Shown one piece after another: positions 43,410 to 55,291 of a DNA stretch of 64,000 nucleotides; position 1 is the first letter of the stretch, and the number at the start of each line of letters is the position of its first letter. Source of the DNA: Enoplolaimus lenunculus (lineage: Eukaryota > Nematoda > Enoplea > Enoplida > Thoracostomopsidae); assembly GCA_030248215.1 (NCBI GenBank), contig JASANG010001895.1, positions 30,343 to 94,342 on the forward strand, given 5' to 3'. A program made the translations under genes and the position numbers. The notes under the pieces were generated by a model. It saw nothing but the letters and a program-made list of their open reading frames with translations, was not told where the DNA came from and made no database searches.

Positions 43410-43579
43410 ACGTAGTGCAAAATCTCTACAAGACGTGAGAACCCCTTCGTGCTCGAGTGTCAAGCTCCTATGGCTGAGTAGTCTTTGTAAACGCCTTCCT
43501 CCCGAGAGACTGGGGATCGAATCTTACTTGAAAGTGCATCTCAAATGAAATTGAAAATATTCATGTGAGACAGGGTTAA
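43410..43579. repeat. tRNA-derived SINE, second copy
   Basis: AAATCTCTACAAGACGTGAG, TATGGCTGAGTAGTC, GGGGATCGAATCTTAC and GAAAATATTCATGTGAGACA follow in the same order as in the neighbour. It is head-to-tail with the copy ending at 43392. Confidence 0.65.
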
Positions 43580-43581
43580 TT

Positions 43582-43723
43582 GGTCAATGTATAGAACAGG
43601 ACCGTAACAGCAGTATAAGCAAATTCCTAACCCTAAGCCTTAGTAAAAAATACTTTAAAGCTTTAGACTTACTCTCTTGCAGTTGCGCAGAAAAACGATC
43701 CGTCCATAATCGTTACATGGGCC
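43582..43723. mobile_element. Telomere-repeat TIR element, type A, shortened
   Basis: GGTCAATGTATAGAACAGG at the left and ATCGTTACATGGGCC at the right, with only one or two CCTAAG units left inside. Confidence 0.65.
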
Positions 43724-43787
43724 CCTAACGGATATCATGAAGAGAGACATAATTTTAGTACAACTCGTGTTGAACTAATAAAATTTC

Positions 43788-43865
43788 GGTCAATGTATAG
43801 AACATGGCTGCAACAACGCATATTTCTAAGCCTAAGCCTTTACGACACAGTCGTATAGATTGGCC
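43788..43865. mobile_element. Telomere-repeat TIR element, 78-bp deletion derivative
   Basis: GGTCAATGTATAGAACATGG, one CCTAAGCC block and a terminal GGCC are all that remain. Confidence 0.5.
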
Positions 43866-44138
43866 ATATATTTTATATTTTAGCTTGATGACAAGCTAAT
43901 CTTGCAGCAGGTGAATAAACTGGAAGTAAAGGTCGGCGTAGCGTCGATCCACCACTGTGTTTATCGTTATGATTTTCTGATATTTTTTGCGCTTGCTTAT
44001 GCTGTTTTTGCTGTGGTTGATTTTGTTGTTCTTTTGGTTTTCGTAGTAGTTGTAGTAGTAGTTGTTGTTGTTTCGGTTGGTGTTGCTGCTGTTTTGGTAT
44101 TTGTTGTTGTCGTCGTGTTTCTTGTGCTTCTTGTAATA

Positions 44139-44237
<99 letters not shown>

Positions 44238-44368
44238 CTTGTTGTTGTGATGGTGGTTTTTGCTTTGATTGTTGTTTTGGTGGATATTGCTGTTGCTGTT
44301 GCTTTGACATTTGCTGATTTTCTTCTAGTTTACCTTCCTGTTGTTGTTGTTGTTGTTGTTGTTGTTTG

Positions 44369-44459
<91 letters not shown>

Positions 44460-44511
44460 GCTGCTGCTGCTGCTGCTGTTGTTGTTGTTGTTGTTGTTGT
44501 TGTTTTTGTGG
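43866..44511. repeat. CAA/CAG (TTG/CTG) repeat tract downstream of the channel gene
   Basis: Long runs of TTG and CTG with short interruptions continue past the stop codon of the channel gene. On the minus strand other frames would read polyGln or polyAsn. These frames have no start or splice support, so I read this as 3' flanking or 3' UTR microsatellite. Confidence 0.6.
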
Positions 44512-44571
44512 TTATTGCTGCCGCTGCTGCTGCGGCTGTTGTTGTTGTTCTTGTTGTTGTTGTTGTTGCAG

Positions 44572-44636
<65 letters not shown>

Positions 44637-47600
44637 GCTGCTGCTGCTGCTGCTGATGTTGTTCGTTCGAGTGGTCCTCAGCGCCTCCTGACTGGGCTCC
44701 ACTGGAACCTTTCCACCGCAACCGCTTTATGCCATCGGACAGCAGTACATCACGATGTCTATTGGTTGAAATACAGCACAAGAAATAAAATAATTGTAAA
44801 ATAGACAAAATTGACGCTCCAAAAAATAGTCCCATTTGACCGCCGAGATCAGACACAAATTGCTCAATGGTATATGTTGGATATTCTTCATAAAACGCGG
44901 TTGTGTATGGAAATTTTACTATTATTGTTAATATTCGTACCACTGCTGTCCTGAAATATATAATATGCACTCAAAATAATATTTCTGATATTTAAGAAAA
45001 AAATTCTTAAATTTAAGAAACGTGATAAGCAAGGTGCAGTTGAAAAGTATTTCTGTGACAGAAAGTTTTCAAAAAAGTTTTGAAATAAAGTCTGAAAATA
45101 AACGTTTTCCAGTTATTTTTAGAAAAATTGTCTTAAATATCAAAAAAAAACTTTTCAGACTTGCCACACAAAATACTCTTTTGTGAATAAATTCAGAAAT
45201 ACTTTTTTGTATGTGTTGTTAATTTTGGGTATAGTATCGTTTGTTTGCAATATCTACGGGTAAGATTTGGCCTATAAGTGTGGCGCTATACTTGTATAGC
45301 GGCGTCGTCCAGTGCGCTCCGTCGCTGTCTACCACCGTCCGTGACCATAAGGTATAGTACGTAATACACGTATGATACCGCACCGTGACGCACGGTGACG
45401 GACGGCGCCGGACGTCAACAAAAGTACAGCGCGCGCCCCAAAGTAATGCCCCGGTCTTCAGTTAGAAATTGGACGCAGACCATTAAATTGTAACGCTGAA
45501 ACGTTATGCGTAGCTAAATACTTAAGTCAAGAATTAACGGTTTGTTTGATACAGCTAACAAACATTTTGCTGGCGAGATAGCTACAAACACACTGGCCAA
45601 CATACTTTGCAAGCGTTGTCAAAAAATTAATTGTAATGCGGTGTAGATTGAAACTTAATCTTGGCTTCAGATATATATTATTGCTAGGTTTATGTAGTTA
45701 ATCTTAGTTTCTGATATGTCCTGTATGAATGATGCATTGGTAAACATTTCAAAAAGTTTTAGCATACAGAACTTGTGAATTCAAGCTTCCGCTAGATCTA
45801 CGTTAGCGATAGGTTTTTTCAACTGATGAGCTGGTACAATTTAATATTTTACAATTAGCACAGAAGTAGGACAAATCCATGGGCCAATGTTACTTTACGG
45901 GGGGTAACAGTAGATTAAGCGTATTCCTAAGCCTAAGCCTAAGCCTAAGCGTTGCAAAAATGTACTTCTAAAGCCTAAACGTAAACCTAAGCCTAAGCGT
46001 TGCAAAAATGTAATTCTAAAGCCTAAACCTAAACCTAAACCTAAGCCTTAAGCCAAAAAATTATAATCTGGGTTCTAAACTTACTCTTTTATGAACTCAC
46101 CAGAAACCTGGAGGCCCCTTACAGTAACATGGGCCAATCTATGCATAAAAATAGTGCTGAATTGCCAACGTCACCCTTCGTTGGTTCAAAGGCTGCAAAA
46201 ATTATCCCCAACTGGTTACAAGTGCTACACACATTTTCGCACACTGTAGTAATCCGAATAAGAGGGGGACTGATATCTATTTGGCCTCTCCAGAGGGTAC
46301 CCTTCCTTGTTATTCGGTTACGGACTGTTATTTATTTTCAATCCACACTCCGCCGCCCTTCGTTACTGATATATCCGGTTCTGCAATTATCCGTTGAATT
46401 AAACGTTTATTTGTCTTGTGTCAATAGCTTGAGCGATAATACAAGATTATACTTAGGAATGTACTTTCAAAATTTAAGTACGCTTTAAATTTTTGAACTC
46501 AAACTATTTGGTCCTGGAGTCATTTACGCGCTACAATTAGGATTAATTGACATTTATGGACTCTAATAACGGTTTAGAGATTCTATCCGCTTACGGACTC
46601 TTATTAGGAATACGGACTCCAATTGATTCGGACTCAAAATGGGGACCCTTCGCTTATTACCCCTCCCCCTCTTATTTGGGTCAATAAAGTACGCGCACTG
46701 CCCACGCCTGGTCGTTCATTTACCCGTTTTCAGCGATAAAATTCCTTGTTTGTCTCGGCAACGCAACTACACTATAGTCCCACGAATCACACGGCATGCT
46801 TTCAGCGCACTGTTCTAAGCAACTCGCTATCGACGCCCGATGCCGCAAGTAACATTGTAATTTAGACCGATTATGCAGCATTTTTTCGTACATATAAATT
46901 TTACAATAATATTCGTCAAGATTTCGAGATGTATTGAAATAAAATATACATCCGAAACAATCACGCATTGCATTATCTTCACAATGCGTTTCACAGTGCA
47001 TCACATCGTAGACGGGATTTTCATCGGCGTATCGGCACGAAAACCATGATTTTTTGATACGTTTCCATCGCGTTGCGGTTATCTAAAATCTACTCTATAC
47101 ACTGCTCTCAAGACCATAATTGTTGTGGTATAATCAGGTCGGCAAAGAGGTCTAGATAGACGGCAAACAATAAACGATTTTCAGACAATCCGATTCGTGG
47201 ATTCAGGTATTGATTTCTGATATTTTACGGCAATGACTGGTTTACTTTTTGTGAAACTGTACTCACAACAAAACTTAAACCTAAATTAACTTTATATATG
47301 TTAAATCTAACTTAAAATTTTTAGTTTTCGAAACCTTCATTGATCGATGAAGCGTTTTATCTCACCACAGGAACTGTCTACAATACAACCGCAACCAAAG
47401 TAGTTTCAACCAGACGTGTAAATGAGTAAAGGTTTTTTACCCGCACTGCGCTTTACCTGCGGAAATTTGATTTTTTTACCCGAGGGTATACCCACGCAAA
47501 ATTCCTTCACCGTTCCCTCACCCTTATTTTTTCTTCTGAGTTCAATACAATTGCGTAATTTTAACGTGCATTATTGACGTTATACTCGATACTTGTTTTT

Positions 47601-50600
47601 CACTCATACGGTACAAACGGTTCAAAAATTCAAGTTTCTCTACTTTATCTTGTTTCAGTTTTCTCATGAAAATTTTAGGAGGGTAAACATTAATAAATTT
47701 TTACCCGCACTTTTTAAATGCTTTACCCGCGGGTATACCCGCGTCAAAATTTTCCTTCCTGACCAGATTTTATCTGTGGGTTTCGTGTAGCTCTGGTTTC
47801 AACTAGTGATTCAATGTCAACATTGACCATAATGACACCAGTAGGCAACATTTCAGATTCAAGCTAAAAGTTTAACAATTGAAATCTATGATTAAAATTA
47901 TCAAATTATTAATGATGTCAGTATGTTTTTAATTTTTTCTATGATGAGCCATTACTGGCCGGTCAGTGGCATCATCCGAATCCTCGCCGCTCTCTGCAGC
48001 TACTCTCTTAAAAATACAAAGGTGCATACAATCGCATCGCTGCTTGATGCAATAAACATCGGCAAACGCTTCGGGCCAAATTGGAGCTGATAGAAGCTGC
48101 TGATCGAGTACGTCGAATCGTGAATTGCTTGCATTGCCGGTGATATTTGGCGTTGTCGTATTGAAACGACAAATCTTTCCAACTCATACGAGCGACGCCT
48201 TTGAACGCTGAATGGATACTCGTAACATGGACCTGCAGGGGTGCCAATTTTTCGAATACGGCCCTGTTTACTGCCACGTTTGGTGATAAATACATCGACC
48301 GGATCGCGCATTAAATATTCCATGACGTCATCGAAAACAACAAACCGATGACGATGCAGAAACGCTTCAAGTTTCGGCTGAGTTTCTTCGATTTTGCGCA
48401 ACGTTTGTGGTGTCAGTTTGGTTTTGTAGGCTTAAACAGAAAAAAGTGTCGGTTTAAAGTAAAGTTTTATCCTTATGGTATCAATTAACGTATCATCTTA
48501 ATATGGCATCTATAGTTTAATAAATAGTTACTACCTACTAAAATTTTATTCGCTGCGGGGGAAAGCTTTTAATTTATTCAAAATTTCGGCCCGAAATGTT
48601 ATTTCTGTTGGACTGCAATAAAGTACGCTTAAGCATTAGGCTGTATTTTTTGCTTAGGCTTAGGCTTTGGTCGAAGTTATACGCTTAGGTTTAGGTTTAG
48701 ACTTAGGCTTAGGAACATGCTTATACTACTGCCCGGTTCCATCCATTAGCTGAAATTTCTAAGCCCTATTGACGCGTGCAAGTTTTTGACAATTTGACAA
48801 TTTTGCGCCATGGAACTTACTACCAAAAAACACACTGTATATCTCCATCAACATAAACGCATCGATATCATTCTCTTGAATTTTAGTTTCATTCAAAACG
48901 TCATCTGAGCAGTATATAATCTTGGGTGGATAGTCGGATATTTGAACTGACTTTATTCGTATCGCAGTATCATCTGAAACAAATAAAAATATACTCTTTA
49001 ATTCTTCGAAACCCTGGAGCAACCTGCCGGTTTGGGATATATATCTTATCAAGTGAATACAGCTGTGGCAGAATATAAATGAACAAAAATTGCTCATTTT
49101 TGCTTAAATATTGCTTTAATGTTTTCAAACACTCGACTTTGGTAGAAGACTGCTTCAACTGGTTTCACGACAACTCGACGTCGGACAACTTGTAATAGGA
49201 AATGTAATCGACTCGACAATCATTATGCCTTGGCTTAGGAGGCCAACGTACAGAACAGAGACCGAACAGTATTATAAGCATATTCCTAAGCCTAAGCTTA
49301 AGCGTAAGCGTAAGCCTACGAATGATCATATTTCTAAGCCTAAGCCTAAGCGTAAACCAAGCAAAAAATAGTCTAATTCTTAAAGATACTCTATTCTAGT
49401 CCCACAGATAGACGTTCCGCCCCTGATCTTTACATGGGTCGGCTTAGAATTATGTTTAGATGTATTCGTAAGCTTTAGAACACTATTGCCAACAAATTGC
49501 CGTAAATTCGCTTATAGCCCTATAAATGTAATCACCACCGAGCATTCGACAATTAAAATTCACTAATAAACCGGTGTATTTAGGTAGTTTGGAGCCAAAA
49601 AATTGTCTAAACTGCCAAAACTAACTATGTTCAATTGAACCGCTGTAAAAACGTTGATAGTTATGCTCACGTAGTTAATATGCCTATCCCAACAGCGAAT
49701 GTGAGCGGATCTAAAAATAGATTTTAATTTCGTTCAAAAAATATCTTTTTGCATCGAGAAATCCTGAGCTGGAAACTGCCGTTAAATCGCCGTAACGTTT
49801 TGTCGAGGCAAAAACTTACAATTTAAATATAATATAGTGATTTTGTGAATTTGTACAAACATCACAAACAGCGCTGCAATTAACACAAATGCCCACATCA
49901 AACGCAACCAAACCGTACGCGATGACGCCAGTTCATTGAATCCGTGCAGTGTTGTCCGTTTTGCCCACGCTTGAATAATGGTCCCACACTGGCGTGACGT
50001 ATCTGGACGAGCACGATGACGTAACGTTGACGTCATTTGATATAATGGACCACGAGCTGGTCCGGCATGAACTGCACGATGGTAAGAATCGTCTGATTCG
50101 GATAGTTTTCGAGGATCATTTGACGCTGTAAAGATAGCTTAGTTTCAGGCAGAACGTTGCATTCTTATTGCTAAGTAATCGGTAACCGTTTGCTACCAAA
50201 CAGTTTGTTTGTTTGTTTGTTTGTTTGTTTGTTTGTTTGTTTGTTTGTTTGTTTGTTTGACTAAAGCTGTAACCAATCAGAAACCCACAGCTTTGTCAGA
50301 CATGATTCCGCCTTGGGCTAGACCAATCCGTAATTCCGCTTTGGACTAGCCGAATTCGGAATTGTGTCTGAATCACAACTTTGGCTGCGACATATACACA
50401 GTACAAAATATCCACGACGTGAAAGCACCCGCAGCGGTGATGGTATACGTCTCCCTCCTGACAGTTCCGGGCTCAAATACCAACTTAATAATATTTTTAA
50501 ATCAAACACAAAAAGTTTATGAGAAAACGTTGATGTAGAAAGTTTCAAATACCGTCTGTAAAATAAGTTACAATGAAATCTTTCGGACATTTACCACAAA

Positions 50601-50732
50601 CATATTTACGTTTTATTAAAATCGTAACTTCTGCACGCTTTCAAAACACAAACTTACATGTTAACGCGTTTAGTTTTTGGCATTGCGTTTGGCGTACTAT
50701 CTCCTGTGGCTCTACTTCACAAACATCTCCAC

Positions 50733-50769
<37 letters not shown>

Positions 50770-51033
50770 GTTGTTGTTGTTGCAAGTGTAAATCATTGAA
50801 TTTTGAACAACTTGTGATTTGATCTGCAGCTCACCACTGTGATGATTTGTTTGTTTTTCGGCAACAAGGAAATTATCGCTTTTTGACAACCGCTGAATTG
50901 AATTGAACCAAAATCGAATCTGAGGTTCAGAGTTTTTAGCTGACGATCCGCCAATTGCCGATACACTGCCAGGCAAAGTACACATTGAATTTACAGATTT
51001 TAACCCTTGATCGTTGTCCACAAAAGATTCCAT
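44512..51033 (-). CDS. DEG/ENaC (degenerin/ASIC-like) channel subunit (6 exons)
   Basis: This is a subunit of a trimeric sodium or cation channel of the cell surface. Minus-strand exons 51033-50658, 50125-49820, 48973-48824, 48430-48018, 47082-46724 and 44950-44512 are phase-compatible and give about 680 residues. A cytoplasmic N-terminus with a 15-Asn run is followed by the HG gating motif at 186-187 (TTLHGFNELASS) and TM1 at about 197-218. A cysteine-rich extracellular region follows (CETHCEDNAMRDCFGC, then CLEQCAESMPC). TM2 begins DLGGQMGLFFGAS, with the G-x-S selectivity filter at 579-581. The TM2 end reads ILQLFYF where ASIC channels have ILTVLELFDY, so two acidic residues are replaced by Gln and Tyr. 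The tail ends in about 45 mostly Gln residues. The donor at 48824 (or 48821) and the borders of exon 4 are the least certain points. Confidence 0.85.
44968..45214. mobile_element. Tc1/mariner-like MITE, second copy, in channel intron 5
   Basis: CACTCAAAATAATATTTCTG at the left and AGAAATACTTTTTTGTATG at the right, with the same interior as 38995-39239. The flanking TA is worn to TG. Confidence 0.7.
45262..45430. repeat. Family G repeat (CCGTCCG/CGGACGG-rich)
   Basis: GTGGCGCTATACTTGTATAG, CACCGTCCGTGACC and CACGGTGACGGACGGCGCCG; a GC-rich island within AT-rich intron sequence of the channel gene. Confidence 0.5.
45892..46135. mobile_element. Telomere-repeat TIR element, type B, three CCTAAG blocks
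   Basis: Starts GGCCAATGTTACTTTACGG and ends CCTTACAGTAACATGGGCC. Flanks AATCCATG and AATCTATG match at 7 of 8 bases. A block of CCTAAGCGTTGCAAAAATG is repeated, which lengthens the core. Confidence 0.8.
46245..46688. mobile_element. Family C MITE, long copy, in channel intron 5
   Basis: The left end TGTAGTAATCCGAATAAGAG and the right end CCCCTCTTATTTGGGTCA are inverted. It is nearly identical in sequence to 39670-40100, so both are recent. Confidence 0.8.
47430..47765. repeat. Direct repeats with TTTACCCGC/GGGTATACCC
   Basis: TTTTTTACCCGCACT with GGGTATACCCACGCAAAATT (47436-47505) recurs as TTTTTACCCGCACTTT with GGGTATACCCGCGTCAAAAT (47697-47755), about 260 bp apart. It lies in channel intron 4. 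The family is unknown. Confidence 0.5.
48588..48751. mobile_element. Telomere-repeat TIR element, type A, in channel intron 3
   Basis: GGCCCGAAATGTTATTTCTG at the left, TTAGGC units, and CCATCCATTAGCT at the right. Flanks AAAATTTC and GAAATTTC match at 7 of 8 bases. Confidence 0.68.
49241..49440. mobile_element. Telomere-repeat TIR element, type A, in channel intron 2
   Basis: GGCCAACGTACAGAACAGAG at the left, two CCTAAG blocks, and GATCTTTACATGGGTC at the right. GGCTTAGGA and GGCTTAGA flank it, a near-match duplication. Confidence 0.72.
50203..50259. repeat. (GTTT)n microsatellite in channel intron 1
   Basis: About 14 uninterrupted copies of GTTT. Confidence 0.9.
50392..50515. repeat. tRNA-derived SINE, fragment
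   Basis: CAGTACAAAATATCCACGAC and GACGTGAAAGCACCC are followed by TGATGGTATACGTCTCCC and a B-box-like GGGCTCAAATACC. The SINE tail is missing. Confidence 0.45.
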
Positions 51034-52247
51034 TGTTGTGTGTACCAAAATGTTATGGTGATCTTTCCGTTAAACGATTCAACTCACACTTTGCAGACTT
51101 GCATTGATTTGATGTAATTTTTCTGACGAAAATCTCTTATTTTGCAGTTAATTAAGTAATATAACAGACAATTCAGTATACTAAATATTAATATTTGTAT
51201 CGATATGAAATATTGGATATTATAGCTAATACGGTTTATTGTAAATATTAAATTTCAAACTTGCAATGGTTAACATCAGGCTGATAAACTTACTATGCAG
51301 CAGTTAATAAAACTGGACACAACTCAAAATTACCGGCCTATTTCATGTTGAACGCATCGGGACGTGGGCCCAAAAATACTCCATTATTTCAAAAACACCG
51401 TGCTAAGAAGTTAATTATATTTAAATATTTCTAGACTATACGTTATTCAAAACCAAATTACTTTTCAAAACCAGATAATCCTTGAACCCAAAAGTCTTTT
51501 GCCCAGCTTTATATAATATGACGGATCTGATATTAATTTTAGTTCATCATGTATTAAAGCATAGCAAATAAATACATAATAAACAACGGTGTTTTCTGGT
51601 AAAAACGACAGTGTAACGATTCCGGCTTCTTTGCAAGCCCGTAGCGAGCTCATTCTGCTGTGGGGCTAAACATGTTTCAGGAGGGGCATACTGAGGTTTC
51701 CGTTGGCCTAAAAACAAGCAAGGTTGAAAATTTTTTAGCGGGGGCCAAAATTTTTCCAGGGGCCTGTACCCATGCCTCCCTTGTGCTATGGGTCTGCTCC
51801 TTAGTCTTCGGACAATACACTTCAGCAAAGTTTAGCAGCCTTCCCCTCTTATTAAGATATCATTGACACCCCACAATACAAATGACTCGGCCAAAAACGC
51901 AACGTCCAATGGTCAAAGAGTTATCATAAACCCTTGTTTAAACGTATTTAAAACGAAAAATTAAGATTCACCCCTAAAATATGCTGAGCTTTTGAGACAT
52001 GGGTATGCAAGGTTTTAGGTTTAACCTGATATCTACCAGATACAGAAACAAATAAGCCATTCTGTACAAATAGAAAACTGTTTTTCGCTGCATATATGGG
52101 CTTTTGTCTTGTTGTTAACGCCACAAAGTCCAATCAACGAAACTTTTAAACTTTACTGACAATTTATTGTCTTCTTAATAATTAATAAAATGGTGCGTAA
52201 AAATGAATTTGAAAAATATTTAAAACGCGGTTGATATAACAAGACAA
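51034..52247. other. Upstream region of the channel gene
   Basis: No further exon was recognised. A G-rich dispersed repeat (GTTGAAAATTTTTTAGCGG then CCAAAATTTTTCCAGGGG) lies at about 51660-51800. The promoter is not identifiable by eye. Confidence 0.4.
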
Positions 52248-52470
52248 GGGCTCATATTCTCAAATGCATATAGCATCTTTCACCAGTTAGTAATAGGTTT
52301 TCAAACTAACAAACTGTTGCAGTTGCAGATCTTAAAGTTTGTACAGTAGCAGAGAAAACCGAAAGCAATAAATGTGCTGAATTTCAAATGTCACTATTTC
52401 CTGCTTCAAAAGTTACAAGGCCTATCACCAACTGGTAATAGGTGCTACACACATATGAGAACACTAGCTT
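52248..52470. mobile_element. Family F MITE, best copy
   Basis: The left end CTCATATTCTCAAATGCATA and the right end CATATGAGAACAC are inverted. Next come CACCAGTTAGTAATAGG and CCTATCACCAACTGG, which mirror each other. It is about 220 bp. Confidence 0.6.
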
Positions 52471-52491
52471 AGGCATCAATTTACACTATAA

Positions 52492-52787
52492 AGCCCCATT
52501 CACATGTGCAAGCTTTTGCAGCAAAAACTCGCAGCTGCAACTTGCACGAAATACTTGCGCTGCATGTATTTTCTAAGGAACATTCCGATTGACCAATCAA
52601 ACTGCAGGTGCAAGAAATTCGAGCGACTTGCAACTGCATTCACAGCTGCGAATTAAATTCAATAGCATGAATTCCAGTGAATATTTTGCAGCTTCAAGAA
52701 CTTCAAAGCTGCTTTGTGACCAAACTTGCACATACAAGTTGCTCGTGCAAGTTTTTGCTGCAAAAACTTGCACGTGTGAATGGGGCT
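52492..52787. mobile_element. PIF/Harbinger-like MITE with TAA duplication
   Basis: The left end AGCCCCATTCACATGTGCAA is mirrored by TTGCACGTGTGAATGGGGCT. TAA stands directly outside both ends. It is 296 bp, with TTGCAGC/GCTGCAA-rich arms. Fragments occur at 3378 and 28077. Confidence 0.75.
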
Positions 52788-52790
52788 TAA

Positions 52791-53680
52791 CTCAAGGTAG
52801 CGAAATAAGCTGTCAAGTTTTAGATTTAAAATGACCCATAAACATAGAGGTCTATGTTAACTATAATCGCCAGCCGCTATGCATATGCCTAAATCTAAAC
52901 CGCAACCAAAACCTAAGCTAATCCTAAGCTTCCAGTCTCTATAAGTCCGCCCTCAGTCCTTCTGTCTCCCAGTCAGCAAGCTATTTTTTCACCCTTTGAC
53001 ATAGGCCTATAAGAGCGAAATTCCTCTATAGGATACCAGCATTAATAATAGTCAGCGTGAACTTTCTGAGAAATCACGATACACGTGTCTGCGGTTTGGA
53101 AAAAATTTTGCCTGCGGTACTGTTCAAAGGACAACATAAGGCAGTCGTTTACTCTAATCGGCTTAGCGATAAGCTAAATTTTGTATTAAGATAGCACAAA
53201 AAGTGTTTTTGACAACTTGACGGACATTACATTTCACTCCTGGCGCGTGAATCCCATACAGGACGTTCAGACTGAGTCCAAACTGAAGCTTAGTACTAGA
53301 AAAGGTAATAGTGTCTATGCTTTAGTCTCACTTTATGTCCCGTTGACGGATGCGCCTTATGCAATTCAAAATTTTCCGTACGCCACTGCTATAGGCTTTG
53401 TTTTTTCCCTCCGGTTGCACCCTAATGAATATTTTAGACATAATAAATCTATAACATATGGGTATGGTAGCCAATAATATTAATAGACTTATTGCATCAA
53501 ATCTCATTCCAAATATTGCTAAATGTACGTATTGATGGTGCTACAGCTATATATCACAAGAATCCATTATTGACATTGGCTGGGTTTCTGAAATCTTACT
53601 TTATCCCCTGCTCAAACACAGTTGACTACATGCAACTCAACGCAATTTGTGCATCAAAAATACTGCACAATATACTGTGT
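52791..53680. other. Spacer, no gene seen
   Basis: It has stray CCTAA-type units near 52880-52930, a CCCTCCGGTTGCACCCT motif near 53405 shared with 16760, and a family D end (TTGGCTGGGTTTCTGAAATC) near 53577. Confidence 0.4.
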
Positions 53681-53924
53681 ATTGTAGGTAGTGATGGGCA
53701 TCGGATATTTTTTCATATCAGGATATCCGGCAATTTTTGCCGGATATTTATCCGGATATCCGGATATCCGAAATGAAATTTTCTATTTCGGATATCCGAA
53801 ACTCGATTTTGTGTTTCTCGAGTTTCCGATCCTCAATTTTCGTTTCTTAAGCACTTGTTTTAACTTGTTGCTCTAAAGGAAGTACCCTTACCCTCAAGCA
53901 AATTGATATGAGCATAAAAGATAC

Positions 53925-54860
53925 GACCAATGTTACCCTAAAGGCCGTCACATTTTCCCGGGACCGAAATGTACCAGGAGTACCCGTCCCATTTCCCTGG
54001 GACAACAATGTACCAGGAGCACACACAAGAAATATAACTGGGACAGCAGAACAGATGAGACAGTCGGGTCCCGGGACAACAATGTACCAGGAGCACACAC
54101 AAGAAATATAACTGGGACAGCGGGACAAATGAGACAGTCGGGACAGATGGGACAGTTGGTACAGATGGGACAGTTTGGACAGATGAAACAGTTGGGACAG
54201 ATGGGACAGTTGGGACAGCTAGACAGATGGGACAGCTGTGACAGATGGGACAGATGGGACAGATGGGACAGTTGGGACAGATGGGACACCTGGGACACAT
54301 GGGACAGATGGGACAGTTGAGACAGTTGGGACAGATGGGACAATTGGGACAGATGGGACAAATGAGACAGCTGGGACAGTTGGGACAGATGGGACAGTTG
54401 GGACACTTTTTACAGATGGGACAGTTGGGACAGATGTCACAGATTGGACAGTTTGGACAGATGGGACAGTTTGGACAGATGGGACAGTTTGGACAGATGG
54501 GACAGTTGGAATATTCGAGACAGTTGGGACAGCTGGACAGATGGGACAGTTGTGACAGATGGGAGAGTTTGGACAAATGGGACAGATGGGACAGTTGAGA
54601 CAGATGGGACAGTTGGGACAGATGGGACAGATGGGACAGTTGGGACAAATGGGACAGTTGATATATAGTTGATATATATGTATGTATATATATTATATAT
54701 GTATATATATAGATATATGTATATATAGATATATATATATATATACATATCCTACGTAAATATATCTGCCTGTGCATATGTAAACAGGAGCGCATAAGTG
54801 GGCACTCCGAGTATATTTCTGTCCAGGGAAATTGGAACGGCCTTTATAGTAACATAGGCC
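53925..54860. mobile_element. GGCC-ended TIR element carrying a GGGACAG minisatellite
   Basis: The left end GACCAATGTTACCCTAAAGG is matched, in reverse from the right, by GGCCTATGTTACTATAAAGG. Flanks AAAGATAC and AAAGACAC match at 7 of 8 bases. The interior (about 54030-54660) is an array of GGGACAGTT, GGGACAGAT and GGGACAGCT units, then a TATA microsatellite. Ends and duplication are those of the type B telomere-repeat elements, but the cargo differs. Confidence 0.78.
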
Positions 54861-54901
54861 AAAGACACAATTCTAAAAATCGGTATTTATTATGCCAGTA
54901 C

Positions 54902-55291
54902 TGAAGTGACCCGAATAAGAGGGGGTACCCATTTTGAGTCCAAATCAATAGGAGTTCGTATCTCTAATAAAAGTCCGTAAGCGCATAGAGTCCCTAAACC
55001 CTAAGTAAGTCTATAATGTCGATCATTCCAATTGTAGCGCATAAATGACTCCAGAACCAATTAAAGGTGAGTTCAAAACTTTGAAGCGTACATAAGTTTT
55101 TAAAGTACGTTCCTAATAATAACCTTGCATTATGGCTAACGCTTATTACAATACCGGATATATGTGTAACGAAGTGTGGCGAAGGACGGGATAAAATAAT
55201 AAAAATAATAACAGTCCGCAACCGAATAACAATGGGGTTACCAAATAAATATCAGTCCCCCTTTTATTCGGGTCACTCACTGGTCACTACA
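54902..55291. mobile_element. Family C MITE inside the hAT-like element
   Basis: TGAAGTGACCCGAATAAGAG at the left and CTTTTATTCGGGTCACT, with a second GGTCACTACAG, at the right. The interior matches the other copies in the reverse orientation to 46245. Confidence 0.72.

Noticed and set aside
43902-44804. Long plus-strand frames of Val, Leu or Cys over the TTG/CTG tract
   Set aside because: They are mechanical products of a triplet repeat; the minus strand holds the channel exon with family motifs.
46129-46488. 119-codon plus-strand frame
   Set aside because: It runs from a telomere-repeat element end into a family C MITE; a nearly identical stretch in 39706-39915 shows it is repeat DNA.
48008-48295. 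Second minus-strand frame over channel exon 4
   Set aside because: The frame joined in phase to exons 3 and 5 is the other one (48018-48430).
53938-54795. Long frames rich in Cys-Pro-Asn or Ser-His-Leu repeats
   Set aside because: They are translations of the GGGACAG minisatellite in several frames at once.
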